Position numbers and translations under genes: made by a program. Below the pieces are notes generated by a model, which had not been told where the DNA came from, searched no databases, and saw only the letters and a list, made by a program, of their open reading frames with translations. DNA of 30,422 bases from positions 1-30,422 of the IMG/VR virus record IMGVR_UViG_3300042356_000641; one strand, given 5' to 3'. This document shows positions 7,445-16,016 of the stretch, piece after piece (within the stretch, counting starts at the first letter, position 1; the number at the start of each line of letters is the position of its first letter). This DNA is from a virus.

Positions 7445-10400
7445 ATGGCGATTACACCGAATCCAGTAACTGCTTTTCGTAAGAGCGGTAAAACACCGCC
7501 TAAACCGCCAAAGTTAGAAGATTACTATAAAACGCTGTATGGGGAAAATGCGCCGACAACACCATCTCCTGTTGTTCAAGAATCAACAAAACCTGTTGTT
7601 TTTAAAGAAGAAAAATCAACCACATCGGAAGAACAGCAAAAGTTACTTACTGGTGCACGAACTGTTCAAGAAAGAATCCGTCTTTCAGAAAGTTTAACTG
7701 CTAAACAGAAACAGGAACTTATTGCGGATGCCGAGCGTATTGCAGCGGGTCAAAAACGAGAAGTTTCTACTGGTGGTCCAACACCATCGTTTATCAAAAA
7801 ACTACAAAATGTTGCTGTTTCTAAAGTGTTATCCCCGTTTAAATCTAGTTACAAGTCGGTTACTACTGCTGGTGGAGATTTTTCGTTGCAGTCTCAAGGT
7901 GAGGCTGTTGCTGGGTTGTTTGGGAAAGTTCTTAACCCAATTAATCGTGTTGGTCAATCTGCTAGCAAAGAGTTGTCTGATTTGCAACTTAGTATAAAAA
8001 ACCCCATATTGAGAGGGGTTGCTAAATCGGCTGGTTCCTTACTGGCAACACCTCTTGCTCAAATTGGTGCTGACATTATAAGTATGGGCAACACAAAAGA
8101 AGAATTGTTAAAACGCCCAGATATCGGTGAAGATAAAATTACACCTAGTTTTACAGATTTTATTAATCAGGCTAAGGACCCTGATTGGGGTTTAAAGAAA
8201 ACTGTTATTGCTAAACGCAATGTTGAGCGTAACAAATATATTGGCACTGTTCAAAACCTTATTTCTGAAGAAATTACTAAACCGTTAAATTATGTTACTG
8301 GTGTTGGTCAAGTTCAATATGTTGGCAAGGCTGGGCGTGCGACCTTGGCAGCAAAGTTTATGACAACAGAAATGTTGGAAAAGTATCCTACGCTGGTTGG
8401 TAAGGCTAATGAAATTAATCGCATCGGCATGTGGGCTATCCCTAGAGAGATTCGTTTGGCTGAAGGTATTAATACTGGTTTGCGTTTGGCTGGTAAACCT
8501 GTGCAATGGACTGAACCCATTGCTGATGTTATTGGTCAAGGTTGGGCTTTGACCCGTGCACAGATTGGTGATATTGCTCGTTCAGTCGTCACTTTGCCTC
8601 TTAGGGCAAAAGGTTTAGGTGATGTGGTTGTCCCCGTGTTCACACCTGCTAGCAGAATAAGTTTGGCTGGTGCTGGAAGAAAAACTTTAGGCGGCGAATA
8701 TATTTTAAACAACACAACAGTTATTCGTGGCTTGGCTGGATGGTCTGCTGCTAACGCTGGTAAGGGTGAAACAGGTCATGCGTACGCATTGTTTACAAGT
8801 GGCGTTAAAGAAATTATTGATGAAGCCCGTGACGCTGGAGTTGCCAGCAAACTAATTAGTCTTATTGAGGACCCCGAGTTACCAAGAACCGCTATTGAAG
8901 ATGGATTAATTAAACGCTATAAGGCTTGGCAAGATAGTGCCTATAAGTCTGTTGAACAAAAATATAAACAGTTTGGTTTTGATTTTGATACTGACATCCC
9001 TGATTTTAGTTTTATTGATAACTATGTTCATCACACAATTACCAAAGATGCTAAAAGTTTTTTGCGTTCCATAGATGCTTTTGGTGCTAAACCGATTCCG
9101 TTCAAAGATAAAAAGACTGGTAAAAAGGTTGTTTTTAATACAAATAATCTTAGTTATAACGAAATTGTTACTGTTGGTGCACCGTTAAAGTTTCGCAGCC
9201 TGAAGGCTGGCGAAGAATTTATGGGTCGCATATTAGAAAAAGGTGGCATTGATGAAATTAACAAAATTTTTAAAGAAGTTTCAGGCACTGATATAAACTT
9301 TTTTGATACCGATATCGGTAATGTTGCTGATTCGTATTCGTTTTCTTTGGCTAAACAGCAAAGCCGTGAAGTGTTTACTAGGCGGTTGATGGCGTATGGT
9401 GAGGACGCTGCGCAAAAATTGATAGATGTTGAAATCCCAAACAAAGCGCTTGCTTCTGAACTAATTAAATCACACAAAGGTTTGGTGGCTGTTCGTAATT
9501 CGTTGCGTAAAGGTGCTGCCAACCAGCGACAAACCTTGGGCGAGATTGTTAATCGTGGCATGAAATATGCTGACGATTTAGTTAAAGAAAATTTGAAACA
9601 ACGCAAACTTACTGAGCGTGAGATTAAAACAACTGTAACAAAACTGCGGGCGTTAGAGTTTGACTTGTCTCGTGCCCGCACTATGGCAAGTACCGTTGAA
9701 GTGTCTATGCGTGAAAACTTTGATGCAACACATTCTGTGTTGTTGGCACAAGTTAAAGAGTTGCGTCAAGCGGTTGAGATTGGTGATGGCGGTTTGGCTG
9801 AGGTGCGCACAACTTTGCAGCAAACATATATGGCGATGTTTCCAAACTCCAAACGGATTCCTGATGATATAAACATTTTGGCTGACCGCATTATGGCGGC
9901 TCGTGGCGCTCCTGTTTCTCGTGAAGCACGAGCCGTTACAGCCGAGTTGCGCAAGATTAATGCACAACTAGATTTGGTGGACCCGAACAGCCCTGAATAT
10001 GCTGCATTGGTGCAGCAAGAAGGCTATTATAAAGATTTGCAAAACGGGTATCGCATTATGGGTGAGGTGCGTTCTGCACAAACTTATGCTCCTGACAACG
10101 GGTTTCTATACACTAGTCAAACCGATTTAGGTTCGCCTGACGCACCGTTTCAGTTGCTTCATAGCGAACCAACAATATTTCAAGGTGCTTCTGATGTGAT
10201 TGGTGTCCATGCTTTTCCTGATAACAAGGTTGTTGATTCACGGACATCGGATGGTATTCAAGAAATATTTGGGTCAGACAACTTTGTTAAAAGCATTGAT
10301 ACACAACTGCAAGATGCTGGGTTGGATGCTGACAGGGTGTTTATCAAAACCTATTATGACTTGAAACAGGGTTTGCCGTTGGACCCAGAAATTGAGCGTG

Positions 10401-13400
10401 GCTATCCAGATTTAGTTAATTTGATTGATGACATATTGGATAATGCTGGTCGTGAGATGCCTGCGGGCGGTGACTCTGATGTTGTTAAAAACATTTATGA
10501 TGATTTTGTTGCATCTATGGTTGGTATTGCGCACATATCGGGTGACCCTGCTGCGGAACAAACTGGCAGAATGATTATAGATTCGGCTTTGGGTGATGTG
10601 GCTTTGGCTGCCGACCTAGAAAGGCAGATGGACGGGTTGTTGTTGCCTGCGAAATTGTTTGATGACACTGCCGAGGATACTGCGATTGTTGTTGTTAAAC
10701 CACAGGACTATATGGTTACACCGTCTAATTCAACTACGGCACCTGTTCAGGGTGCCGACAACCCTGTGTTGGGTTCTATATTGCGTTCTGATTATACGAC
10801 TGCTAGCGAGGCTGCTGCGGGTCGTTTGGCTGCGGCTGCTGGGGCACGCCAAGAAGTTGATGTTGCTCGTAGTTCTATTGCTAGTCGTATTAACGAATTG
10901 ACCGCTCAAAAAGAAATGTTGGCTAAGCAAAAGATACAACGACAGCAAGTTGTTGCTGGTGCACGAGCACAAGTTGCGCAGATTACAGGCACAAAGCAAA
11001 CGGTCAATATTGCTGGGCAGAAAGTTGTGTTGGACCGTGCTGGCATTACAAAAGCATTACAGGCAGCGACAAAAGAAGAAGCAAAGTTGCGCAGAAATTT
11101 AGAGCGTTCTATTGCTCAGTCTGTTAGCAACATTCGTGTTGGTGGACGAGCAAAACAAATTGCTGTTCCTAAACCAAAAGAACTTGAATCCATTATAGAA
11201 AAAGTTGCAGCCAACGAAGGTTTGTCTGTGCGTATGCTGACAGGCAAAGAGCCAAATGTTGGTTATATGGTTGCAAGAAAAGAATTTTCTAGTATTGTTC
11301 CTGCATCGGATTTCTTTGAGAAATCAACTGGTGTAAACATATTGGAATCATATTTCAACAGTAAGAAAGAACAGTTGGGTGGCAAAAACTATCTTGGTGT
11401 TTGGCACGATAAAAAGAACAACGAAGTTGTTTTGGATGTTGTGGACAATATACTTAAAGAAGATGAAGCAATTAGAACTGGTGTTGAAAGAAATCAGCAG
11501 TCAATTTGGGATGTAAAAAATCAAACAGAAATACCGACAGGAGGAACTGGTGGTAGAGAAGAAACAACAGGAGTTCGTGGAATTGATACAGCCACCCAAG
11601 CCGTTAGCAGAAATGTCCCAGCAGGAAATCAGGGCGTTCTCGGAACAGGTGTGGGAACTTCTAGCGCAACAACGCAAACAATCGTAGGTGCGGAAAGAAA
11701 ATTATTAGAGTATCAAGACCGTTTAACGGTTTTGTTTGAACAAGCCAAAACATTAAAACAGTGGAGCGACAGCACAGGTAACGCTTTGCGTAATGAACTT
11801 GCTGCTGTTGGGCAATCTATGCTAGATATGCCTGCAAGGGGTGAGGCTGGTGTTGCTGCCCGTGAGTGGGTACGCAGTGTTCAACGCAGTGTTGAATCCA
11901 CGAAGTTCATTAAAGACAAAACAGTTAAGACGGCATACGAGCGTGTAACACAGTTGTTGCATGTCGGTGAGGTCGGTATGGCTCAAGCAGAGGACGCTGT
12001 TACCGCTAACCGTGAACTACTAGACATTGTTAAGGCTGGCAGGTTTGGTGAAGTTATGGCACCAGTAGAACAAAGGGTGCTTGAAGGATGGGAAGCAATC
12101 CTAGGTTTGGGTGTGCAAGCACCTGAGCAGTTGTTATCTGTGTGGAAACCTAATTTGCAGAAACTTCTTAGCACAGCGAACGCTGGTATGGTTAGACAGT
12201 TTTTGTCCGCTGCAAATAGTTTGTTTAAAACTTATGCGGTAACCAGTGTTGGTTTTGTTGTTCGTAACTCGTATTCGTCTATGTTTATGAACGCTGTCGC
12301 TGGTGTTGATGGCATGACTGCGGTTAAGGGTGTTCAGGCTATGAACGCATACAACAAGCATGGTGCAGCAAAGTGGTTGGATGAACTTGGCATTACGGAC
12401 ACTGTGGTGCGTGGGCAATATGAGCAGGCATTGAAGGCGGCGATTGCAACAGGATTACAGGGGTCGTTTACAGATTTGCGTGAACCTGTTATTGCTGGCA
12501 CGCTCGGTGAGCGTGTAATCAATTTGTTGAATAAAACTGGTTTGGATTCTTTTAGTTTGGGTACACGCATGCAGCCTGCTGCAGAGAACGCAGCGGAGTT
12601 TGTTCGCAAACAAGGATTCTCTACCAACTCGTACACTAGGACTGTTCGCCGTGCGAACACCCGTGTTGAAGCAGCGGTACGATTCCCGATGGCATTAGAC
12701 ACCATATTGAAGGGTGGTAGTTACGATGATGCGGTTGCAAAAGTAACCCGCTACCATTTTGATTATACCGATTTGTCCAAGTTGGATGAGGCTGCGTTGC
12801 AGTTGGTGCCGTTTTGGATTTGGACAACACGAAACATTCCGAATCAAATAACAAACCAGTTTATGCGTCCAAACGCATACAACATTTACGAGAAGGTGCA
12901 ACAGTCGTTGCCTGTTGATAGCAGAGAAATTATCCCTGAATGGCAAGAATCCCGTGAGCCGTTGGGTGTTGGTCGTGGTGATGTGCCGTTGCTGGGTGAG
13001 GGCTATTATACGATTCAACCTGATTTGCCTCAACAAAGATTGCAGGAAAGTTTGCTCTCAATTTTAGACCCACGCAGAATAATTGGTCAGGCGTATCCAG
13101 TTTATAAACTGCCTTTTGAGTTTGTTGCTGGTAGGCAACTTGGGCTTAATGTTGGTCCGTTCCCTGAAAAAACACCTGCTCGTGGGTTGGAGTTAGCCGC
13201 TGTTAATGTTTTGGAAGCAATCGGGTTTGACCCTGTTTATGACAAAGAGGGCAACAAAACAATTAGGGGTTTTACTCAATATGCTTTGGGTAACGCTATT
13301 CCGTTGATTTCCAGATTGCAAAGATTGTCTGGCGGTACTTTGGGTGGTAAAGAAAATTATGCTACCCGAACTGGTCAATCATGGTTGAATGAGTTGGGTA

Positions 13401-13519
13401 TTCCGATTACAATTATTAAAGACGATAATGTTCGTAGTGAGTTGATTAATCGTCAGTTTACTTTGAAAGATTTTACTAAAGAAATGATTAGCCGTAATTT
13501 GATTCCAGCAGAGGATTAA
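7445..13519 (+). CDS. Giant internal virion / DNA-ejection protein (2024 aa)
   Basis: The frame opens with TTG 7442, but ATG 7445 is the natural start. Features in order: a Pro/Thr-rich start; Ala/Gly-rich helices with weakly hydrophobic segments (about 170-215); a 'NYVHHTITKDAKSFL' region near residue 530; coiled coil about 690-790; a mixed alpha/beta region about 900-1090; coiled coil about 1135-1230; a hydrophobic helix near 1590-1610; and a C-terminal part with YHFDYTDL (about 1771) and VPFWIWTTRNIPNQI (about 1789). That last pair is a hallmark I recognise from large polyvalent phage proteins injected with DNA. It probably forms or feeds the trans-envelope channel. No peptidoglycan hydrolase motif was found by eye. 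Confidence 0.62.
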   Translation: MAITPNPVTAFRKSGKTPPKPPKLEDYYKTLYGENAPTTPSPVVQESTKPVVFKEEKSTTSEEQQKLLTGARTVQERIRLSESLTAKQKQELIADAERIAAGQKREVSTGGPTPSFIKKLQNVAVSKVLSPFKSSYKSVTTAGGDFSLQSQGEAVAGLFGKVLNPINRVGQSASKELSDLQLSIKNPILRGVAKSAGSLLATPLAQIGADIISMGNTKEELLKRPDIGEDKITPSFTDFINQAKDPDWGLKKTVIAKRNVERNKYIGTVQNLISEEITKPLNYVTGVGQVQYVGKAGRATLAAKFMTTEMLEKYPTLVGKANEINRIGMWAIPREIRLAEGINTGLRLAGKPVQWTEPIADVIGQGWALTRAQIGDIARSVVTLPLRAKGLGDVVVPVFTPASRISLAGAGRKTLGGEYILNNTTVIRGLAGWSAANAGKGETGHAYALFTSGVKEIIDEARDAGVASKLISLIEDPELPRTAIEDGLIKRYKAWQDSAYKSVEQKYKQFGFDFDTDIPDFSFIDNYVHHTITKDAKSFLRSIDAFGAKPIPFKDKKTGKKVVFNTNNLSYNEIVTVGAPLKFRSLKAGEEFMGRILEKGGIDEINKIFKEVSGTDINFFDTDIGNVADSYSFSLAKQQSREVFTRRLMAYGEDAAQKLIDVEIPNKALASELIKSHKGLVAVRNSLRKGAANQRQTLGEIVNRGMKYADDLVKENLKQRKLTEREIKTTVTKLRALEFDLSRARTMASTVEVSMRENFDATHSVLLAQVKELRQAVEIGDGGLAEVRTTLQQTYMAMFPNSKRIPDDINILADRIMAARGAPVSREARAVTAELRKINAQLDLVDPNSPEYAALVQQEGYYKDLQNGYRIMGEVRSAQTYAPDNGFLYTSQTDLGSPDAPFQLLHSEPTIFQGASDVIGVHAFPDNKVVDSRTSDGIQEIFGSDNFVKSIDTQLQDAGLDADRVFIKTYYDLKQGLPLDPEIERGYPDLVNLIDDILDNAGREMPAGGDSDVVKNIYDDFVASMVGIAHISGDPAAEQTGRMIIDSALGDVALAADLERQMDGLLLPAKLFDDTAEDTAIVVVKPQDYMVTPSNSTTAPVQGADNPVLGSILRSDYTTASEAAAGRLAAAAGARQEVDVARSSIASRINELTAQKEMLAKQKIQRQQVVAGARAQVAQITGTKQTVNIAGQKVVLDRAGITKALQAATKEEAKLRRNLERSIAQSVSNIRVGGRAKQIAVPKPKELESIIEKVAANEGLSVRMLTGKEPNVGYMVARKEFSSIVPASDFFEKSTGVNILESYFNSKKEQLGGKNYLGVWHDKKNNEVVLDVVDNILKEDEAIRTGVERNQQSIWDVKNQTEIPTGGTGGREETTGVRGIDTATQAVSRNVPAGNQGVLGTGVGTSSATTQTIVGAERKLLEYQDRLTVLFEQAKTLKQWSDSTGNALRNELAAVGQSMLDMPARGEAGVAAREWVRSVQRSVESTKFIKDKTVKTAYERVTQLLHVGEVGMAQAEDAVTANRELLDIVKAGRFGEVMAPVEQRVLEGWEAILGLGVQAPEQLLSVWKPNLQKLLSTANAGMVRQFLSAANSLFKTYAVTSVGFVVRNSYSSMFMNAVAGVDGMTAVKGVQAMNAYNKHGAAKWLDELGITDTVVRGQYEQALKAAIATGLQGSFTDLREPVIAGTLGERVINLLNKTGLDSFSLGTRMQPAAENAAEFVRKQGFSTNSYTRTVRRANTRVEAAVRFPMALDTILKGGSYDDAVAKVTRYHFDYTDLSKLDEAALQLVPFWIWTTRNIPNQITNQFMRPNAYNIYEKVQQSLPVDSREIIPEWQESREPLGVGRGDVPLLGEGYYTIQPDLPQQRLQESLLSILDPRRIIGQAYPVYKLPFEFVAGRQLGLNVGPFPEKTPARGLELAAVNVLEAIGFDPVYDKEGNKTIRGFTQYALGNAIPLISRLQRLSGGTLGGKENYATRTGQSWLNELGIPITIIKDDNVRSELINRQFTLKDFTKEMISRNLIPAED

Positions 13520-13617
13520 TGTTTAAAGCAAAAGTGTGTGCATGTGCGGAACGGCAAAAGCCGTTACCACAGAACCCTGTGTGCGGAGACAAACTTGATG
13601 ACAGCGAAGAAGATTAG
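13519..13617 (+). CDS. Tiny Cys-containing protein (32 aa)
   Basis: A 32-residue frame coupled to the giant gene by TAATG (TAA 13517-13519, ATG 13519), ending at TAG 13615-13617. It reads MFKAKVCACAERQKPLPQNP, then a third Cys and an acidic end (DDSEED). C-x-C plus a later Cys could bind metal, but the set is incomplete for a classic knuckle. Its end overlaps the convergent minus-strand gene by four bases. The coupling supports translation; the function is unknown. Confidence 0.4.
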   Translation: MFKAKVCACAERQKPLPQNPVCGDKLDDSEED

Positions 13618-13853
13618 GCTCGTTCATCGTTAGATAAAGCGTATTGCAGTTCTAACATAATTTTTCCGTATTCAATTAAACAATCCGCTATCGCTTCGTG
13701 GCTACCAAGGCATGCTTTTGTCCACATCTGCATCAGGTCTTTGGCTTGTAGTCGGCTGATAGAGAACTCTAAGGTGTATCCTTTGTCGCTGTCAAACATT
13801 AATCGGGCAAACTTTTCTGACATTTCATCCATGTCGTCAGGGTTAAAGTCCAT
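13614..13853 (-). CDS. Hypothetical protein, end of early operon (79 aa)
   Basis: 79 residues, acidic, starting MDFNPDDMDEMSEKFARLMF. A short beta-like strand (GYTLEFSISRLQAKDL) is followed by a long helix (GSHEAIADCLIEYGKIMLEL). It is the last gene of the leftward early operon and overlaps the preceding one by 11 bases. No family is recognised. The composition fits a small soluble regulatory or accessory protein. Confidence 0.5.
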   Translation of the reverse strand: MDFNPDDMDEMSEKFARLMFDSDKGYTLEFSISRLQAKDLMQMWTKACLGSHEAIADCLIEYGKIMLELQYALSNDERA

Positions 13854-14016
13854 AATGGTTTTCTCTTGATTTTCTAATCTGTTTGATAACCACTTTGGTT
13901 TCTTGTAAGTCTCGTATGCGGGCGTGAGGTAACCCCAACTTTTTTGCTTCCGCTATAAGTTGGCGTGTCATTTCTTCAAACATGTCTAAGTTAATTGGCT
14001 TTTGTGATTTCGTCAT
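13843..14016 (-). CDS. Small helical protein (57 aa)
   Basis: The likely product starts at ATG 14016 (MTKSQKPINLDMFEEM); an alternative is ATG 13983 at MFEEMTRQLIAEAKK, which would avoid overlapping the upstream gene. A longer frame to 14103 would overlap much more and is less likely. The protein is a basic, mostly helical chain (QLIAEAKKLGLPHARIRDL, then ETKVVIKQIRKSRENH). The LGLPHARIRDL part loosely resembles a DNA-binding helix-turn-helix but is too short to assign. It belongs to the leftward operon. Confidence 0.42.
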   Translation of the reverse strand: MTKSQKPINLDMFEEMTRQLIAEAKKLGLPHARIRDLQETKVVIKQIRKSRENHYGL

Positions 14017-14194
14017 AAATTCTTTGACCCACTTCCGAGATTTTTTCATCCAACGAGGGATACATGGCGTTAAGAACAGAGATGACTGCGAGCAGTGTCG
14101 CAATCATAAACTCGTCATCTATGTTGATTGTTGTTCCACCGATGTCAAACAGTTTCCCTTTGGAACCATATTGGCTGATTTGTTCCTCGCTCAT
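13991..14194 (-). CDS. Small acidic protein (67 aa)
   Basis: The frame extends upstream, but ATG 14194 overlaps the preceding TGA as ATGA, the usual arrangement in this operon, giving 67 residues. It begins MSEEQISQYGSKGKLFDIGG. Then come a Thr/Ile strand and a helix (EFMIATLLAVISVLNAMYPS) hydrophobic enough to pack as a core helix or touch a membrane, followed by an amphipathic end. Function is unknown. Confidence 0.5.
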   Translation of the reverse strand: MSEEQISQYGSKGKLFDIGGTTINIDDEFMIATLLAVISVLNAMYPSLDEKISEVGQRIYDEITKAN

Positions 14195-14742
14195 ATATCT
14201 AACTCCAGTCTCAATGGCATATATTTGTCTTGCGCAATCTTGTCGGAATCTAAAGGCAACATGAAGGTGTCTCGGTACAGCATGACAGAGATAACGGCGT
14301 AGCCGATTATGTCCTCGTATGCGTCTTTCAACGGTTCTGTTACCTGTGCTGATACACCGCCACGCTTCGTCAGATTTTCTGCTCGGGCAATCTTGTCGCA
14401 CATACGAACAGCAACACCAACCAAACCAAACTTGCTGATGTTCCCATGCCCGTAATCGTGCTGTTTACGGCACAACAACTTGTGCATCTCCGTTTTGTCC
14501 ATGCCCAATGTCAAAGGCACCAACGAGTGCATAGCCATACACCCAGCATCCACCATTACAGAAACCGCAGTGGCGTCACTGGCGGCATCATGCCAAGTAA
14601 CAAAAGACGCAAGACTATCTAAGATGGCGTTATATTTTTTCCAAATCGGTTCCTCAAACCTGACTGTGGAAACAATGTCGGTGATGTATTCCAGCGCTTG
14701 TAGCGAGGCTTCATCCCAAGTTTTTGGTGTAGGTTGTGGCAT
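14191..14742 (-). CDS. Nmad1/DUF1599-like helical protein
   Basis: 183 residues from ATG 14742, with AGGAG 6 bases upstream. The C-terminal half contains RKQHDYGHGNISKFGLVGV, then AVRMCDKIARAENL, and EPLKDAYEDIIGYAVISVML. This HDYG / R..DK / DxxxDxxxYA order is what I recognise from the nucleotide-modification-associated domain 1 family (also called DUF1599), an all-helical domain of phages related in layout to MazG/dUTPase-like helical bundles. The family is thought to act on nucleotides or modified-base pathways, but this is not proved here. The N-terminal 80 residues do not match anything I know. The ATGA overlap with the next gene shows it is in the operon. Confidence 0.6.
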   Translation of the reverse strand: MPQPTPKTWDEASLQALEYITDIVSTVRFEEPIWKKYNAILDSLASFVTWHDAASDATAVSVMVDAGCMAMHSLVPLTLGMDKTEMHKLLCRKQHDYGHGNISKFGLVGVAVRMCDKIARAENLTKRGGVSAQVTEPLKDAYEDIIGYAVISVMLYRDTFMLPLDSDKIAQDKYMPLRLELDI

Positions 14743-15049
14743 ATTTACTCCTGAATGTTTCGTTTTCTAGTAAGGCTTTTTTGAGATTTTCCAGCGCACG
14801 GCGGGTTTTCCGCCATGCGTGAGATTTCGCTTTGATTCCAATGTTGTCTTTTGCTGTTTCGTAAGTGTTTTGCTGAAAAAATATTTCATTTAAAATCTCT
14901 TTATCTGTTTTGCTAAGTGTATCAAACACTGTTTGAACGAGGTCAATGAGTTCCCAATCTGTTGGCGCAGACATGTCATTATCCATGAACGGTTGCATAA
15001 GTATTTCATAAAACGAGGCTCCCTGTCGTGCTGTTGGTTCATACTTCAT
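14711..15049 (-). CDS. Sigma-region-4-like HTH protein
   Basis: 112 residues from ATG 15049, which overlaps the preceding stop by 11 bases; GTG 15076 is an in-frame alternative adding nine residues. Residues 44-92 (TLSKTDKEILNEIFFQQ, then YETAKDNIGIKAKSHAWRKTR, then ALENLKKAL) follow the pattern of sigma-70 region 4: 'L...E..IL......S..E.A..LGI....V......AL..L'. There is no region 2, so this is not a full sigma factor. It may redirect host RNA polymerase or act as a small transcription regulator for late genes. This type is common in actinophages. A plain DNA-binding HTH role is the alternative. Confidence 0.5.
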   Translation of the reverse strand: MKYEPTARQGASFYEILMQPFMDNDMSAPTDWELIDLVQTVFDTLSKTDKEILNEIFFQQNTYETAKDNIGIKAKSHAWRKTRRALENLKKALLENETFRSKYATTYTKNLG

Positions 15050-15212
15050 TGAGATTACGGCGATGTTCTTTCTCACGATAATTCGCTACACGCCTGCGCT
15101 TACCGCCTTCAACTGGTGTTTCACTGAGGGCGGACACCATAATCTTTTTACCAGTTTTCGGGTCGGTGGATTCTATGTTGTATTCCCACATCCACATCAT
15201 TACACGCTTCAT
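15039..15212 (-). CDS. Small basic protein (57 aa)
   Basis: 57 residues from ATG 15212, overlapping the resolvase stop as ATGA, and ending at TGA 15039-15041. It starts MKRVMMWMWEYNIESTD. A Lys/Gly segment (KTGKKIMVSAL) and a strongly basic C-terminal helix (GGKRRRVANYREKEHRRNL) suggest nucleic-acid contact. The aromatic, Met-rich N-terminus is likely a beta strand. Function is unknown. The tight overlaps on both sides support it as a real gene. Confidence 0.5.
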   Translation of the reverse strand: MKRVMMWMWEYNIESTDPKTGKKIMVSALSETPVEGGKRRRVANYREKEHRRNLNEV

Positions 15213-15580
15213 TGTTTCTCCGCCACAACATGATGAACCTGTTTGTCGTCATCCCAAGCAGCACCATTAAGACCATCCATTATGGTTTTAATATAATTAT
15301 CTATGTCGCCACGCAGTTTAGAATCGCTGCCATAGTAAGGGCAAACCACAATCAATGTGCCATCGGGGGCAAAGTTGATGACCAGCGACACTGGACCTGT
15401 GAACTTCGGTCTGTCTCCCCACGCTGTGCGTACCAATGTCTCCGCATCTATGGTGCGTTGGGGCGTGAATACACGCCCACGCCTAGTCATACGAGGGCGT
15501 CCCTTCGGGACTGGTTTTACGGGGACAAAAACGGATATAGATTCGTTAGTGAAAGATTCAGAGTTCCGTTCGGTTGTCAT
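15209..15580 (-). CDS. rusA: RusA-like Holliday junction resolvase
   Basis: 123 residues from ATG 15580. The N-terminus carries KPVPKGRPRMTRRGRVFTP, the RusA-type strand with the PKGRPR motif. The active-site region is RGDIDNYIKTIMDGLNGAAW followed by DDDKQV (about residues 90-115). In the family, the paired Asp (here D92, D94), a Lys and a later Asp coordinate metal and cut four-way DNA junctions. The length is normal for RusA. In phages it resolves recombination or replication intermediates before packaging. It lies immediately downstream of another nuclease-like gene and a primase. Family membership is fairly clear; metal-site residues match by position only. Confidence 0.75.
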   Translation of the reverse strand: MTTERNSESFTNESISVFVPVKPVPKGRPRMTRRGRVFTPQRTIDAETLVRTAWGDRPKFTGPVSLVINFAPDGTLIVVCPYYGSDSKLRGDIDNYIKTIMDGLNGAAWDDDKQVHHVVAEKQ

Positions 15581-16016
15581 CTTGCTCGCCTTTGTTTATA
15601 TGAATTATGTTTATCGTACATTCGGCAAGCGGAACTTCAATAAATTGTTCATTATCTGTGTATATGGTATCTTTGGTTACGATTATAGCCGACTCCAAAG
15701 ACTTTTTCCCTACTGTTAGGGCATGTGTTCTTTCGTGGTTTAACATTACGAACACAACTTCGGCTGTGGTTTTAAGAAACTTCAGTTTTCGGGCTGAGAA
15801 ATGTACGGTATTAAACGGAAACTGGTCACCTTTCCAGTTGTGTTTGATTTCTACTTCAATGCCGTATGGGACTCCGCCGTAATCGCCAACCAAATCTATG
15901 CCATATTGGTCAGGGTTTATGTCCCCGTAAAAGCCTTGCGACATCAACCAGTCCAACACCAAATGTTTTGCTGGGTCATCCGAATCGTACATGGATTGGT
16001 CAAACGGTTTTCTCAC
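15558..16016 (-). CDS. PD-(D/E)XK nuclease-like protein
   Basis: I choose GTG 16016 because it overlaps the primase stop as GTGA; ATG 16085 would overlap by 73 bases and ATG 15992 is also possible. The product is 152 residues. About residues 36-60 read DQYGIDLVGDYGGVPYGIE followed by VEIKHNWKG, giving D (41) ... E-x-E-x-K (54-58), the metal-binding core of restriction-like PD-(D/E)XK nucleases. Another possibility is a small NACHT-less DNA-repair or packaging-related nuclease. The C-terminal half has strands (VVFVMLNHERTHAL, ESAIIVTKDTIYT) and a 'TVGKKSLESA' segment. It could process replicating DNA together with the RusA-like and Cas4-like proteins. Confidence 0.52.
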   Translation of the reverse strand: MRKPFDQSMYDSDDPAKHLVLDWLMSQGFYGDINPDQYGIDLVGDYGGVPYGIEVEIKHNWKGDQFPFNTVHFSARKLKFLKTTAEVVFVMLNHERTHALTVGKKSLESAIIVTKDTIYTDNEQFIEVPLAECTINIIHINKGEQDDNRTEL

